From: Sphingopyxis sp. OPL5
GTDB taxonomy: Bacteria > Pseudomonadota > Alphaproteobacteria > Sphingomonadales > Sphingomonadaceae
Assembly (NCBI RefSeq): GCF_003797775.2
Contig: NZ_CP060725.1
Coordinates: 2,040,001-2,104,000, forward strand
DNA length: 64,000 nucleotides
Direction: 5' to 3'
The notes beneath the pieces are model-generated. The model did not search any database, was not told the origin of the DNA, and was given only the letters and a program-made list of their open reading frames with translations. Shown here piece by piece: positions 33,486 through 42,015 of the stretch (position 1 is its first letter; every line of letters starts with the position of its first letter). The position numbers were made by a program, and so were the translations under genes.

Positions 33486-35447
33486 ATGCGCCGATTGACC
33501 GCCTTGCTGCTCGCCGCGAGCCTGCCGCTGACCGCCACCGCACAGGATGCCGCGAGCGAGGCCACCCGCACCGCACAGGCCGAGCTGGCGGCGCGCCTGC
33601 CGCTCGACGACCCGCGCGACATGGCGAATGCGACGCGCGGCAAGCTCGCCGAAATCCCCGAGGCGCTGATCACCGGCAAGGATGGCAAGATCGTCTGGGA
33701 CCGCCGCCCCTATGCGTTTCTGAACAGCCCCGAGGCGCCCGATACCGTCAACCCGTCGCTGTGGCGGCAGGCGCGGCTCGATGCCGTGCACGGGTTGTTC
33801 GAGGTGGTGCCGGGCAAGATCTGGCAGATCCGCGGCTATGATATTTCGGTGATGACGATCATCCGCGGCAAGTCGGGCTGGATCGTCGTCGACCCGCTGC
33901 TGTCCGAGGAAGCCGCCGCTGCGGGGTGGAAGCTGTTCGCCGACACCGTCGAGGCGAAATCGGGCAAGCTGCCGATCAAGGCGGTGATCTTCAGCCACAG
34001 CCACAGCGACCATTTCGGCGGGGTCGGGGGGATCGTCACCCCCGAACAGGTGAAGAAAGACAAGATCCGTATCATCGCGCCGCACGGCTTTTCGGAGGAA
34101 GCGACGTCGGAAAATGTCCTCGCGGGGGCGGCGATGGGGCGGCGCGCGCTGTACATGTTTGGGTCGATCCTGGCGCCGGGGCCGGCCGGTCAGGTCGACA
34201 CCGGGCTGGGGCCCAAGCTGTCGTCGGGGACGATCGGCTATATGGAGCCGACCGAGACGGTGAGCGAAAAGGGCGGCGCGCTGACCATCGACGGGCTGGT
34301 CTTCGAGTTCCTCGACGCGGGCGGGACCGAGGCGCCATCGGAGTTCGTCTTCTATATCCCGGCCTATAAGGCGCTGCACACGACCGAGGTGGTGACCCAC
34401 ACGTTGCACAATGTGCTGACGCTGCGCGGGGCGCAGGTGCGCGATGCCTTGCGCTGGTCGAAGGTCATCGACGCCGCATTGCTGCGCTGGGGCGGCAAGG
34501 CCGAGGTCGCGCTGGCGTCGCACCATTGGCCGACGTGGGGCGCGGGCGAGGTGAGCAGCCTGCTGACCAACCAGCGCGATGCTTACCGCTATGTCCACGA
34601 TCGCACTTTGTTTCTCGCCAATCGCGGCGCGACGCTGCACGAGCTCGCCGATGCCACCGCCGAGGCGCCGGTGCAGGGCCGCGATTTCTCGACGCGCGGC
34701 TATTATGGCACGCTCAACCACGACATGAAGGCGACGTATCAGCGCTATTTCGGCTGGTGGGACGGCAATCCGGCGAATTTCAACCCGCTGCCGCCCGAGC
34801 AGTCGGCGCCCAAATATGTTGCGCTGGCGGGCGGGGCCGACAAGCTGCTGGCATCGGGCAAGGCGGCGATCGCGGCGGGCGAGTATCGCTGGGCGGCCGA
34901 ATTGCTGAACAAGCTGGTCTTTGCCCAGCCCGACAACAGCGAGGCGCGCGCGGCGCTCGCTGCGGCTTACGACCAGCTCGGCTATCAGGCCGAATCGGGG
35001 GCCTGGCGGAACTATTATCTCGCCGCCGCCGCGAGCCTGCGCGGCAATGCGGTCGAAAGCGTGTCGGGCAACGGTCAGAGCCGCAGCTTCGTCAGCGCGA
35101 TCCCGACGGGCGTGTTCTTCGATGCGCTCGCGACGCGCTTCGATGCCGCGAAAGGATCGGGTCTGAGCGGGACGTTCCAGTTCGTCCTGCCCGACAGCAA
35201 GGAGACGGTCGCGATCAGCGTCGGCGGCGGGGTCGAATTCCCGCGTTACGGCGTCACCGATCCCGCGCCGACCGCGACGATCACCATCGACCGCAAGACG
35301 CTCGACGATGTGATGCTGGGGCAGGCGCAGTTCCCCGCGCTGCTGCAATCGGGGGCGATCCGGATCGACGGCGACCGGATGGCGTTCCTGTCGTGGTTCG
35401 CGCTCCATCCGCCCGCCGACCCGCGTTTCAATATAGTTGTCCCTTGA
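33486..35447 (+). CDS. Alkyl sulfatase (SdsA1-type, metallo-beta-lactamase fold)
   Basis: Periplasmic or secreted hydrolysis of alkyl sulfates such as dodecyl sulfate. 653 residues with a signal peptide (about 1-19). The metallo-beta-lactamase domain (about 95-330) has the zinc motif SHSHSDHFGG near 171-180. A helical dimerisation domain (about 395-520) follows, then an SCP-2-like C-domain (about 540-653) that binds the alkyl chain. Three-domain order and size match the SdsA1/YjcS family. Such enzymes allow use of surfactants, suiting an environmental sphingomonad. No transport gene is adjacent. Confidence 0.92.
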   Translation: MRRLTALLLAASLPLTATAQDAASEATRTAQAELAARLPLDDPRDMANATRGKLAEIPEALITGKDGKIVWDRRPYAFLNSPEAPDTVNPSLWRQARLDAVHGLFEVVPGKIWQIRGYDISVMTIIRGKSGWIVVDPLLSEEAAAAGWKLFADTVEAKSGKLPIKAVIFSHSHSDHFGGVGGIVTPEQVKKDKIRIIAPHGFSEEATSENVLAGAAMGRRALYMFGSILAPGPAGQVDTGLGPKLSSGTIGYMEPTETVSEKGGALTIDGLVFEFLDAGGTEAPSEFVFYIPAYKALHTTEVVTHTLHNVLTLRGAQVRDALRWSKVIDAALLRWGGKAEVALASHHWPTWGAGEVSSLLTNQRDAYRYVHDRTLFLANRGATLHELADATAEAPVQGRDFSTRGYYGTLNHDMKATYQRYFGWWDGNPANFNPLPPEQSAPKYVALAGGADKLLASGKAAIAAGEYRWAAELLNKLVFAQPDNSEARAALAAAYDQLGYQAESGAWRNYYLAAAASLRGNAVESVSGNGQSRSFVSAIPTGVFFDALATRFDAAKGSGLSGTFQFVLPDSKETVAISVGGGVEFPRYGVTDPAPTATITIDRKTLDDVMLGQAQFPALLQSGAIRIDGDRMAFLSWFALHPPADPRFNIVVP

Positions 35448-35472
35448 GCGCCTGACCGACTAACGGAGGATC

Positions 35473-36003
35473 ATGACCGACATCGCCGCCGCCCACCCGA
35501 CCGATCCCTTCGATCCGCACGCGATCAACGCCGCCGAGGGGCTCGACCCGGTCGATCCGCGCTATGGCCATGTGCTGCGCGTGACGACCGCGATGAACCT
35601 GGTGCCGCTGGCGAGCGGCGCGAGCGTGTTCGACGCGCTGCTGATCCGCCATCTGGAGGGGCCGTACGGGCTGATCACCGCGCTCGCCTGGCTGATCGCG
35701 GTGATCGTCATCGTCAGCTTTCCATCGCGGCGCGTATCGCGCTGGGGCTACAAGATCGGCGAGGGGCAGCTGCGCGTCGCGCGCGGCTGGCTGTTCCGCA
35801 CCGACACCATCGTGCCCTTCGTCCGCGTCCAGCATATCGACGTCGGGCAGGGGCCGGTCGAGCGCTGGTTCGGGCTGTCGCACCTGATCGTCCACACATC
35901 GGGGACGCACAACAGCACGGTCACCCTGCCCGGGCTGCCCGCCGACCTCGCCGCCGCGATGCGCGAGACGATCCGCCGCCATATCCAGACCGACTTCGCA
36001 TGA
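35473..36003 (+). CDS. PH-domain membrane protein, YdbS-like
   Basis: 176 residues: two membrane helices (about 45-78), then a bacterial PH-like (bPH2) domain with WGYKIGEGQLRVARGWLFRTDTIVPFVRVQHIDVGQGPVE read in two halves around TIVPF. YdbS/YdbT pairs occur in many bacteria with an unproven role in envelope export or stress. The TAA-flanked start has GGAGGA upstream. The stop overlaps the next PH-domain gene (ATGA), so the two act together. Confidence 0.85.
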   Translation: MTDIAAAHPTDPFDPHAINAAEGLDPVDPRYGHVLRVTTAMNLVPLASGASVFDALLIRHLEGPYGLITALAWLIAVIVIVSFPSRRVSRWGYKIGEGQLRVARGWLFRTDTIVPFVRVQHIDVGQGPVERWFGLSHLIVHTSGTHNSTVTLPGLPADLAAAMRETIRRHIQTDFA

Positions 36004-37550
36004 GCGAGAGCATCGCCGCCCTCCCCGCAGCCCCCGCGGCCCCGGCCGCCGAAGCCGAACCCGATTGGCAGCGGCTGCACCCGGCGACGCTGGCGCTCGC
36101 GATCGTCAGGCTGGGGCCGCGCAGCCTGAACTTCCTGCCCGCGGTCGCGGCGCTCGGCTTCACCGGCAACTGGGTGTGGATCGTCCCCGCGATCCTCGCC
36201 TTTCTGGTCATTTCGCTCGTTTCCGCCTGGCTCAAATGGCTGCGTTTCCGCTTCCTCGTCGGCGCCGACGAGATCGTCATCGAAAGCGGCGTATTGTCGC
36301 GCCAGCACCGCACCATCCCCTTCGACCGCATCCAGGACGTCGGCATCGAACAGGGGCTGGTCGCGCGGGCGCTGGGCATCGCCAAGGTCGGGTTCGAGAC
36401 CGGCGCGGGCGGCGCAGGCAAGGAGAATGAGGCCAATCTCGACGCGATCGGCCTCGACGCGGCGCAGGCGCTGCGCACGACGATCCGCGCGCATCGCAGC
36501 GAACCGGCCGCCGCAGCGCCCACCGCGGCATCGGCCGATCCGGCGGTCAGCGCGACGGCGGGCGAAGACCGGCTGCTTTTCGCGATGGGGCCGCGCCGGT
36601 TGCTGCTCGCCGGATTGTTCAACTTCTCGCTCGCCGCGCTCGCCGTGGTCGGCGCGGGCATGCAGTTTTTCGACGGCCTGCTGCCGTTCGACTTCAATGT
36701 CTTCGACCCGCGCGACTGGATCGACATCGCCGGCCAATATGGGCTGGACCAGTGGGTGATCGCGCACCGCTGGATCGCCGGGCTCGGCGCGCTGATCTCG
36801 CTGCTGTTCATCGGTTTCGCGAGCGGCATCGCGACAATGCTGCTGGCAAACTGGGGGTTCCGCCTGACCCGCGAGCCGCGCTCGCTGCGCCGCACCCGCG
36901 GGCTGACGACGCGCACCGACGTCGCGATCCCGGTGCGCCGGGTGCAGGCGGCGATCCTCGTCACCGGCTGGTTCCGGCGGCGCTTCGGGTGGCACGAACT
37001 GCGGCTGCAGAGCCTTGCGAGCGACGGCGGCAAGGAGAAGGACCATCAGGTCGTGCCCTTCGCGCAGCTCGCCGACATCGACCCGGTCCTCGCCGAAATC
37101 GCGATCGCGCGCGCCGCCGAGGACGCCGACTGGCAGCACAGCCATCGCATCGTCGCGCTGGGCGGCTTCGTCGGCGCGACCGGCGCCACGGTCGGCGGAT
37201 TGACCGCCGTGTCGTTCGGGCACCCGCTCGGCTGGCTGGGGCCGGTGATCGGCCTGCTGATCGCGCTGGGGTCGCTGTTCGCGGCGCGCTTCCACCGCTG
37301 GATCGACCTCGGCGAGCAGATCGCGATCCGGCGCGGGATGTGGAAACCCAAGACCACGCTGCTACCGCACGCGTCGGTGCAGAGCGCCGACCTCAAGACC
37401 GACTTCATCCTGCGCCCGCTCGGCCTCGCGACATTGGTGTTCGGGGTGCCGGGCGGCAGTTCGCTCGCGTGCCATGAAATCCCCGCGATCCCGCTCGGCG
37501 TGGCGCAGGCGTTGCGCGCGCGCATCCTGACCGCCAAGGCACGGGCATGA
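36000..37550 (+). CDS. PH-domain membrane protein, YdbT-like
   Basis: 516 residues, the larger partner of the upstream YdbS-like protein. It has three bPH2-type repeats (near 75-165, 275-370, 415-505) with FDRIQDVGIEQGL, VPVRRVQAAIL-like and LPHASVQSADL strands, separated by paired membrane helices (about 40-65, 200-260, 385-420). Role unproven; conserved pairing suggests one membrane complex. Start and stop both overlap neighbours by four bases, which binds it translationally to recJ. Confidence 0.84.
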   Translation: MSESIAALPAAPAAPAAEAEPDWQRLHPATLALAIVRLGPRSLNFLPAVAALGFTGNWVWIVPAILAFLVISLVSAWLKWLRFRFLVGADEIVIESGVLSRQHRTIPFDRIQDVGIEQGLVARALGIAKVGFETGAGGAGKENEANLDAIGLDAAQALRTTIRAHRSEPAAAAPTAASADPAVSATAGEDRLLFAMGPRRLLLAGLFNFSLAALAVVGAGMQFFDGLLPFDFNVFDPRDWIDIAGQYGLDQWVIAHRWIAGLGALISLLFIGFASGIATMLLANWGFRLTREPRSLRRTRGLTTRTDVAIPVRRVQAAILVTGWFRRRFGWHELRLQSLASDGGKEKDHQVVPFAQLADIDPVLAEIAIARAAEDADWQHSHRIVALGGFVGATGATVGGLTAVSFGHPLGWLGPVIGLLIALGSLFAARFHRWIDLGEQIAIRRGMWKPKTTLLPHASVQSADLKTDFILRPLGLATLVFGVPGGSSLACHEIPAIPLGVAQALRARILTAKARA

Positions 37551-39313
37551 CCGACACCGCTCTGGGTATCACGCGCTCGATCGCCGGGCAGCCGTGGCAT
37601 TGGCGCCGCGCGAGCGCCGACATGGCGTCCGAGAATCTGGCACCCGACGACCTCGTCACCCAATTGCTGCTCGCGCGCGGGGTGCCGCGCGACGACCTCG
37701 AGCGCCAGCGCGCGCCGACGCTACGCGGCTTCATGCCCGACCCGGCGCTGTTCAAGGGCATGGACGAAGCCGCCGCGCGGCTCGCCGACGCGGTCGAGCG
37801 ACAAGAGGCGATCACCATCTTCGGCGATTATGACGTCGACGGCGCGACCTCGGCGGCGCTGCTCGTGCGACTGCTGCGCGATCTCGGCGTCCCGGTCGGC
37901 GCCTATATCCCCGACCGGTTGATGGAGGGCTATGGCCCGTCGGGCGCGGCGCTGGTCCGGATCGGCGAGGCGGGATCGAAGCTGGTCGTCACCGTCGATT
38001 GCGGCGCGCAGGCGTTCGAAGCGATCGCCGAGGCCAATGCCGCGGGGATCGAGACGATCATCGTCGATCATCATCAATGCGCGACCACCCTGCCCGCCGC
38101 CTTCGCGGTGGTGAACCCGAACCGGCTCGACGAGGCGCCCGATGCGGCGGTGCACGGCAATCTGGCGGCGGTCGGGGTCGCCTTCCTGCTCGGCGCGGCG
38201 TTGCTGCGCGTGCTGCGCGGGCGCGATTTCTTCGCCGGGCGCGCCGAACCGGCGCTGCTCGACCTGCTCGATCTCGTCGCGCTCGGCACCGTCGCCGACG
38301 TCGCGCGCCTGACCGGTTTCAACCGCGCGCTGGTGACGCAGGGGCTGAAGATCATGGCGCGGCGCGGCAATATCGGGCTGGCGGCGCTGATGGACGCGGC
38401 GCGGCTGACCAAGGCGCCGACCGCGACCGACATGGGCTTCGCGCTCGGCCCGCGAATCAACGCCGGCGGGCGCGTGGGCAAATCGGACCTCGGGGTCCGG
38501 CTGCTGACGACGAGCGACCCGCAGGAAGCCGCCGACATTTCGCAGGAACTCAACCGCCTGAACGAGGAGCGCCGCGCGATCGAGGCAGGGGTGCTCGACG
38601 AGGCGATGGCGATGAGCGAGCGCGCCGCCAACGCGCCGGTCGCGATCGTCGCGGGCGAGGGGTGGCACCCCGGGGTGATCGGCATCGTCGCGGGGCGGCT
38701 GAAGGAGAAGCTCCGCCGGCCGGCGATCGTCATCGCGCTGGGCGAGGACGGTATCGGCAAGGGGTCGGGGCGTTCGATCAACGGCGTCGACCTTGGCGCC
38801 GCGATCCTCGCCGCCAAGGAGAGCGGCCTGCTGATCGCGGGCGGCGGTCATGCGATGGCGGCGGGATTGACCGTCGAGGCCGGCAAGCTCGACGCGCTCG
38901 GCGCCTTCCTCAACGAGCGGCTCGCCGCCGATGTCGAGCGCGCGAGCGGCGACCGCGCATTGCTGATCGACGCGGTGCTTGCGCCGCGCGGGATATCGCC
39001 TTTGTGGTGCGAGGCGATCGAGAGCGCCGGGCCTTATGGCGCGGGCTGGCCGGCGCCGCGCGTCGCGACCGGGCCGGTGCGAATCGTCGAGGCGAGCATC
39101 GTCGGCACCGACCATGTCCGCCTGACGGTGTCGGGCGACGACGGTGCAAGGTTCAAGGCGATCGCCTTTCGCAGCGCCGAAACCGAATTGGGGCAGACAT
39201 TGCTGCACGCTCGCGGGCGCAAATTATGGCTCGCGGGGCGCGCAAAGCGCGACGATTGGGGCAGCCGCCCGGCCGCCGAGCTGCATCTGGAGGATGCCGC
39301 CTGGGCCGATTAG
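37547..39313 (+). CDS. recJ: Single-strand-specific exonuclease RecJ
   Basis: 5'-3' ssDNA exonuclease of recombination and mismatch repair. 588 residues. Motif I DYDVDG is near 93-98, motif II VDCG near 150, and motif III VDHHQC near 172-176 (DHH phosphoesterase). The C-terminal DHHA1 has GGGHAMAAG near 430, and the OB-fold follows. The ATG overlaps the PH-domain gene stop. The last codons (EDAAWAD and stop) are the first unit of a 33-base tandem repeat. Confidence 0.96.
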   Translation: MTDTALGITRSIAGQPWHWRRASADMASENLAPDDLVTQLLLARGVPRDDLERQRAPTLRGFMPDPALFKGMDEAAARLADAVERQEAITIFGDYDVDGATSAALLVRLLRDLGVPVGAYIPDRLMEGYGPSGAALVRIGEAGSKLVVTVDCGAQAFEAIAEANAAGIETIIVDHHQCATTLPAAFAVVNPNRLDEAPDAAVHGNLAAVGVAFLLGAALLRVLRGRDFFAGRAEPALLDLLDLVALGTVADVARLTGFNRALVTQGLKIMARRGNIGLAALMDAARLTKAPTATDMGFALGPRINAGGRVGKSDLGVRLLTTSDPQEAADISQELNRLNEERRAIEAGVLDEAMAMSERAANAPVAIVAGEGWHPGVIGIVAGRLKEKLRRPAIVIALGEDGIGKGSGRSINGVDLGAAILAAKESGLLIAGGGHAMAAGLTVEAGKLDALGAFLNERLAADVERASGDRALLIDAVLAPRGISPLWCEAIESAGPYGAGWPAPRVATGPVRIVEASIVGTDHVRLTVSGDDGARFKAIAFRSAETELGQTLLHARGRKLWLAGRAKRDDWGSRPAAELHLEDAAWAD

Positions 39314-39382
39314 CGGCATCTCGGCGATGCCGCAGGGGCCGATTAGCGGCATCTTGAGGATGCCGCAGGGGCCGATTAGGGA
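39293..39382 (+). repeat. 33-base tandem repeat at the recJ stop codon
   Basis: Three units start with GATGCCGC at 39293, 39326 and 39359 (33-base period); the third is truncated after GATTAG. Each full unit holds GATGCCGC and GCGGCATC, able to form an 8-base hairpin. Unit 1 includes the recJ stop TAG (39311-39313), and units 2 and 3 repeat TAG in the same frame. It may have arisen by slippage and may act as a multiple terminator. Confidence 0.85.
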
Positions 39383-39402
39383 CGTCAGAGAGGGAAGCGG
39401 TC

Positions 39403-39786
39403 ATGTACAGCCACACCACGCTCGGCATCGACGATTTCGCCCGCGCCGAACCCTTTTACGATGCGATCATGGCGGTGCTCGGCCATCCCGAACTGGTCCG
39501 CGAGAGCGCGGCCAAGGGCTATGGCACCCCCACCGGCCCCAAATTGTTCATCGGCCCCGCCTATGACCGCCAGCCGACGAGCGCCGGCAACGGCAGCCAT
39601 CTCGCCTTCGTCGCCGCTGACCGCGCGACGGTCGACGCCTTCCACGCCGCGGCGCTGGCGAATGGCGGCAGTGACGCGGGTCCGCCGGGGCTGCGTCCTC
39701 ACTATCATGCCGATTATTACGGCGCCTATGTGCGCGATCCCGAGGGCAACAAGCTGCAGGCCGTGTGCCATAAGCGGCCCGGTTGA
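39403..39786 (+). CDS. VOC-family (glyoxalase/bleomycin-resistance fold) protein
   Basis: 127 residues, a compact vicinal-oxygen-chelate domain: HTTLGIDDFARAEPFYDAIM at the start, SHLAFVAADRATVDAFH in the middle and AYVRDPEGNKLQAVCH at the end. Possible metal ligands are His4 and His67 plus a C-terminal acidic residue. The substrate is unknown. AGAGAGGGA precedes the ATG. It lies between the recJ repeat and the tRNA-Glu genes and is probably monocistronic. Confidence 0.88.
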   Translation: MYSHTTLGIDDFARAEPFYDAIMAVLGHPELVRESAAKGYGTPTGPKLFIGPAYDRQPTSAGNGSHLAFVAADRATVDAFHAAALANGGSDAGPPGLRPHYHADYYGAYVRDPEGNKLQAVCHKRPG

Positions 39787-39852
39787 AGAAGCGCCGATAG
39801 AGTCCTTGACCATGGGGACATGCGCGGCTAATGCGCCGCTTCACCGAACGAC

Positions 39853-39928
39853 GGCCCCTTCGTCTAGCGGTCTAGGACGTCGCCCTTTCACGGCGAAAAC
39901 ACGGGTTCGAGTCCCGTAGGGGTCACCA
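39853..39928 (+). tRNA. tRNA-Glu (UUC)
   Basis: 76 bases, CCA encoded. Acceptor GGCCCCT/AGGGGTC, anticodon loop CTTTCAC (anticodon TTC, for GAA) on a TCGCC/GGCGA stem, T-arm CGGGTTCGAGTCCCG. The D-loop has one extra base compared with the next tRNA. Confidence 0.97.
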
Positions 39929-39960
39929 TCTTTCGGTCTTCATGCCGAACCGGCATGTGC

Positions 39961-40035
39961 GGCCCCTTCGTCTAGCGGTTAGGACGCGGCCCTCTCACGG
40001 CTGAAACACGGGTTCGATTCCCGTAGGGGTCACCA
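39961..40035 (+). tRNA. tRNA-Glu (CUC)
   Basis: 75 bases, CCA encoded. Same acceptor GGCCCCT/AGGGGTC. Anticodon loop CTCTCAC (anticodon CTC, for GAG), T-arm CGGGTTCGATTCCCG. It starts 32 bases after the UUC isoacceptor, and the two are probably one transcript. Confidence 0.97.
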
Positions 40036-40136
40036 AAGACCACCGGCATCCTCCTTCATCCAATCGCTCCATATCGGCGCCAAAGCCGCGGGATTTTCGC
40101 TGGGCTTGTCGGCGTGCCACCGGCAGCACGGACGGC

Positions 40137-40790
40137 GTGAGCGAGACACAGGGCGAAATCCATCTGGTGCTGCCGGACCCCATCGAACGGGCCGCCTGTT
40201 TTCGTGTCCTCGCCGCCGGGGCGGCGCGGGTGGTGCGCAGCTTTGCCAGCGCCGACGATTATCTGGGCGCGGAGGCCGACCATGGCGGCGGCCTGCTGCT
40301 GTTTCACTGGCGCCAGCCGGGGGCGACGAGCGGCAGCGCGCTGCTCGCCCATGTCGCCATGCGCCCCGACATCACCGCCTTTGTCGCCGCCGAGCGGCTG
40401 AGCCTCGACGAAACGCGAGTGATCCTGCGCGGCGGGGCGTTCGACCTGTTGCCCGCGCCGCTCGACCCGCGGCTGGTGCACCGCACCCTCGACCCCGCGT
40501 TCGGCGACTGGCAGCTTTGTCAGCGGGACCGCCTGATGCGCCGCACCGCCGCGGCGCGGCTCGCGGCGCTGACCCCGCGCGAGGTCGATATATTGGACGC
40601 GATCGCGGCGGGGCTGGGCAATAAGGCGATCGCCCGAAGGCTCGCGCTCAGCCCGCGCACGGTCGAGGTCCACCGCGCGAACATCATGCGCCGCGCCGAG
40701 GCGGGAAGCATCGCCGAACTGCTGCGACTGCGCTTCATCGCCGAATCGGGGCACGGCGCAGCGGAAAACTCGTTCCGTTTCGGAGCATGA
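40137..40790 (+). CDS. Orphan FixJ/LuxR-type regulator with degenerate receiver
   Basis: 217 residues. The N-terminal 125 residues follow the FixJ receiver fold (IHLVLPDPIERAACFRVL, then FVAAERLSLDETRVILRGGAFDLL). Where FixJ has TDVRMPG this protein has FHWRQPG, so the phospho-acceptor Asp is replaced by His, and the acidic pair is also lost. The LuxR HTH (about 140-205) is intact: LTPREVDILDAIAAGLGNKAIARRLALSPRTVEVHR read in two parts around NKAIA. It is therefore likely active without phosphorylation or through another ligand. GTG start at 40137; no close ribosome-binding site. No kinase is adjacent. Confidence 0.85.
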   Translation: MSETQGEIHLVLPDPIERAACFRVLAAGAARVVRSFASADDYLGAEADHGGGLLLFHWRQPGATSGSALLAHVAMRPDITAFVAAERLSLDETRVILRGGAFDLLPAPLDPRLVHRTLDPAFGDWQLCQRDRLMRRTAAARLAALTPREVDILDAIAAGLGNKAIARRLALSPRTVEVHRANIMRRAEAGSIAELLRLRFIAESGHGAAENSFRFGA

Positions 40791-40968
40791 TCGCCGCCCG
40801 GCGCGGTCAAATTCTTGCGGGCGCATCCGTAGAAGAGGATTGAACGGCGCATCGCCCTTTCGTTGGTCCCTAGGGGCGGCGCCGTTCGCTCCGCGCGGCC
40901 GGCCCCACCAGGCCGCTTCCATGGGCGGGCCGGCCGGGAGACCCCCCGGTCGGCCCCAACCGGTGACG

Positions 40969-42015
40969 TTAGCCGGTCACCAGCGCGCGCTGTTCGGCGC
41001 GGCCCATCGAGAGCAGGATCGGGTCCGCCGCCTGCCGCGCCATAAAGTCGGCCTTGCCGCCGATCCCCTGCCAGCCGATTCCGATCAGCGATTGCGCGAT
41101 CGCGCCGCCGAGCGTGTCGCCGGGGCCGGGCAGGATGACAACGTCGGGGGCGAACTCCTTGACCGCGACCTGCACCGACAGCGCGAAATCATAGGGCGCG
41201 AGAATCTGGTGACCGAAGGTGTAATCCCACACAGCAGCCGGGTCGCTGGCGAAACGCCGCCAGATATGGCCGCGACCGTCGACCATCGGGATCGCAGGCG
41301 CGCCGAAGAGGCCGACAGGCAGTTCGGCCTTCGCCTTGTCCGAGCTGCCGAACATCAGCGGGGTGTGGAAGGGGCCGTGGCCGGCGAGGCGGAGCGGATC
41401 GCGGCCGGGGGTCGGGGGCGCCTCGGCGAGCAGCGCGGCGAGACCTTCCTCATTGCCCGCGAAGACGAGCATGCCGGCAAGGTCGATCGACAAGGCGAGC
41501 GCGTGGCCGGGGCGGGCGTCGATGGACGCGACAAGATCGAGCAGACGGTCGCGCAGACCGGAGACGGGGCGCCAGTCCTCGTCGACGACCTGCAGCAGAA
41601 TCTGCCCCCCGGGGCCGTGGGTCTGGCTGTTGAGGCCCATCGCGTTGCTGATACGGAAGCCGTCGGCGACCGACACCGCGCCGCCGAGCGCGAGCGCGCT
41701 GTACCAGCCCATCGAATTGCCCGCGACGGCGACGATGTCATATTTCTCGCGGTCGATGCTCAGATAATCGAGCGCGGTGGCGGTGTAGATCAGCGGCGCC
41801 GCGACATCGCCGCGCATATGCGTCGCGACGCTGAAGCGCTCGGCGCCGTCGAGGGTGCTGACGGTCGGCTGGCCGCGGTCGGCGCGCTGCGCGTCGAAAT
41901 CGGCGATGATGCCGGCGAAGCGCGCACCGTGGAGCCGGGCGATGCTGCCGAGTTCGCCCTTGCCATAGGTGCCGCGACCGGGGGCGATAACGAGGGCGGT
42001 CCGGCGCGCGCTCAT
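40969..42015 (-). CDS. FabD-like acyl/malonyl-transferase fold protein
   Basis: 348 residues, similar to malonyl-CoA:ACP transacylase. The nucleophile elbow is AGNSMGWYSALA (FabD has GHSLG), the second catalytic residue is His in GHGPFHTPLM, and ILPGPGDTLGGAIAQS lies near the C-terminus. Fewer ACP-binding basic residues are visible than in FabD, so the acyl donor and acceptor may differ. Its ATG overlaps the stop of the E1 gene (ATGA), so it is made together with that dehydrogenase-like enzyme. No ACP, KS or CoA-ligase gene is near. Function uncertain. Confidence 0.78.
   Translation of the reverse strand: MSARRTALVIAPGRGTYGKGELGSIARLHGARFAGIIADFDAQRADRGQPTVSTLDGAERFSVATHMRGDVAAPLIYTATALDYLSIDREKYDIVAVAGNSMGWYSALALGGAVSVADGFRISNAMGLNSQTHGPGGQILLQVVDEDWRPVSGLRDRLLDLVASIDARPGHALALSIDLAGMLVFAGNEEGLAALLAEAPPTPGRDPLRLAGHGPFHTPLMFGSSDKAKAELPVGLFGAPAIPMVDGRGHIWRRFASDPAAVWDYTFGHQILAPYDFALSVQVAVKEFAPDVVILPGPGDTLGGAIAQSLIGIGWQGIGGKADFMARQAADPILLSMGRAEQRALVTG

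Noticed and set aside
32850..35408. Minus-strand frame of about 850 codons across the alkylsulfatase
   Set aside because: Shadow of the alkylsulfatase gene. Codon positions with GC bias fit the plus-strand gene; only the flavodoxin frame in its 3' part is real, and in a different phase.
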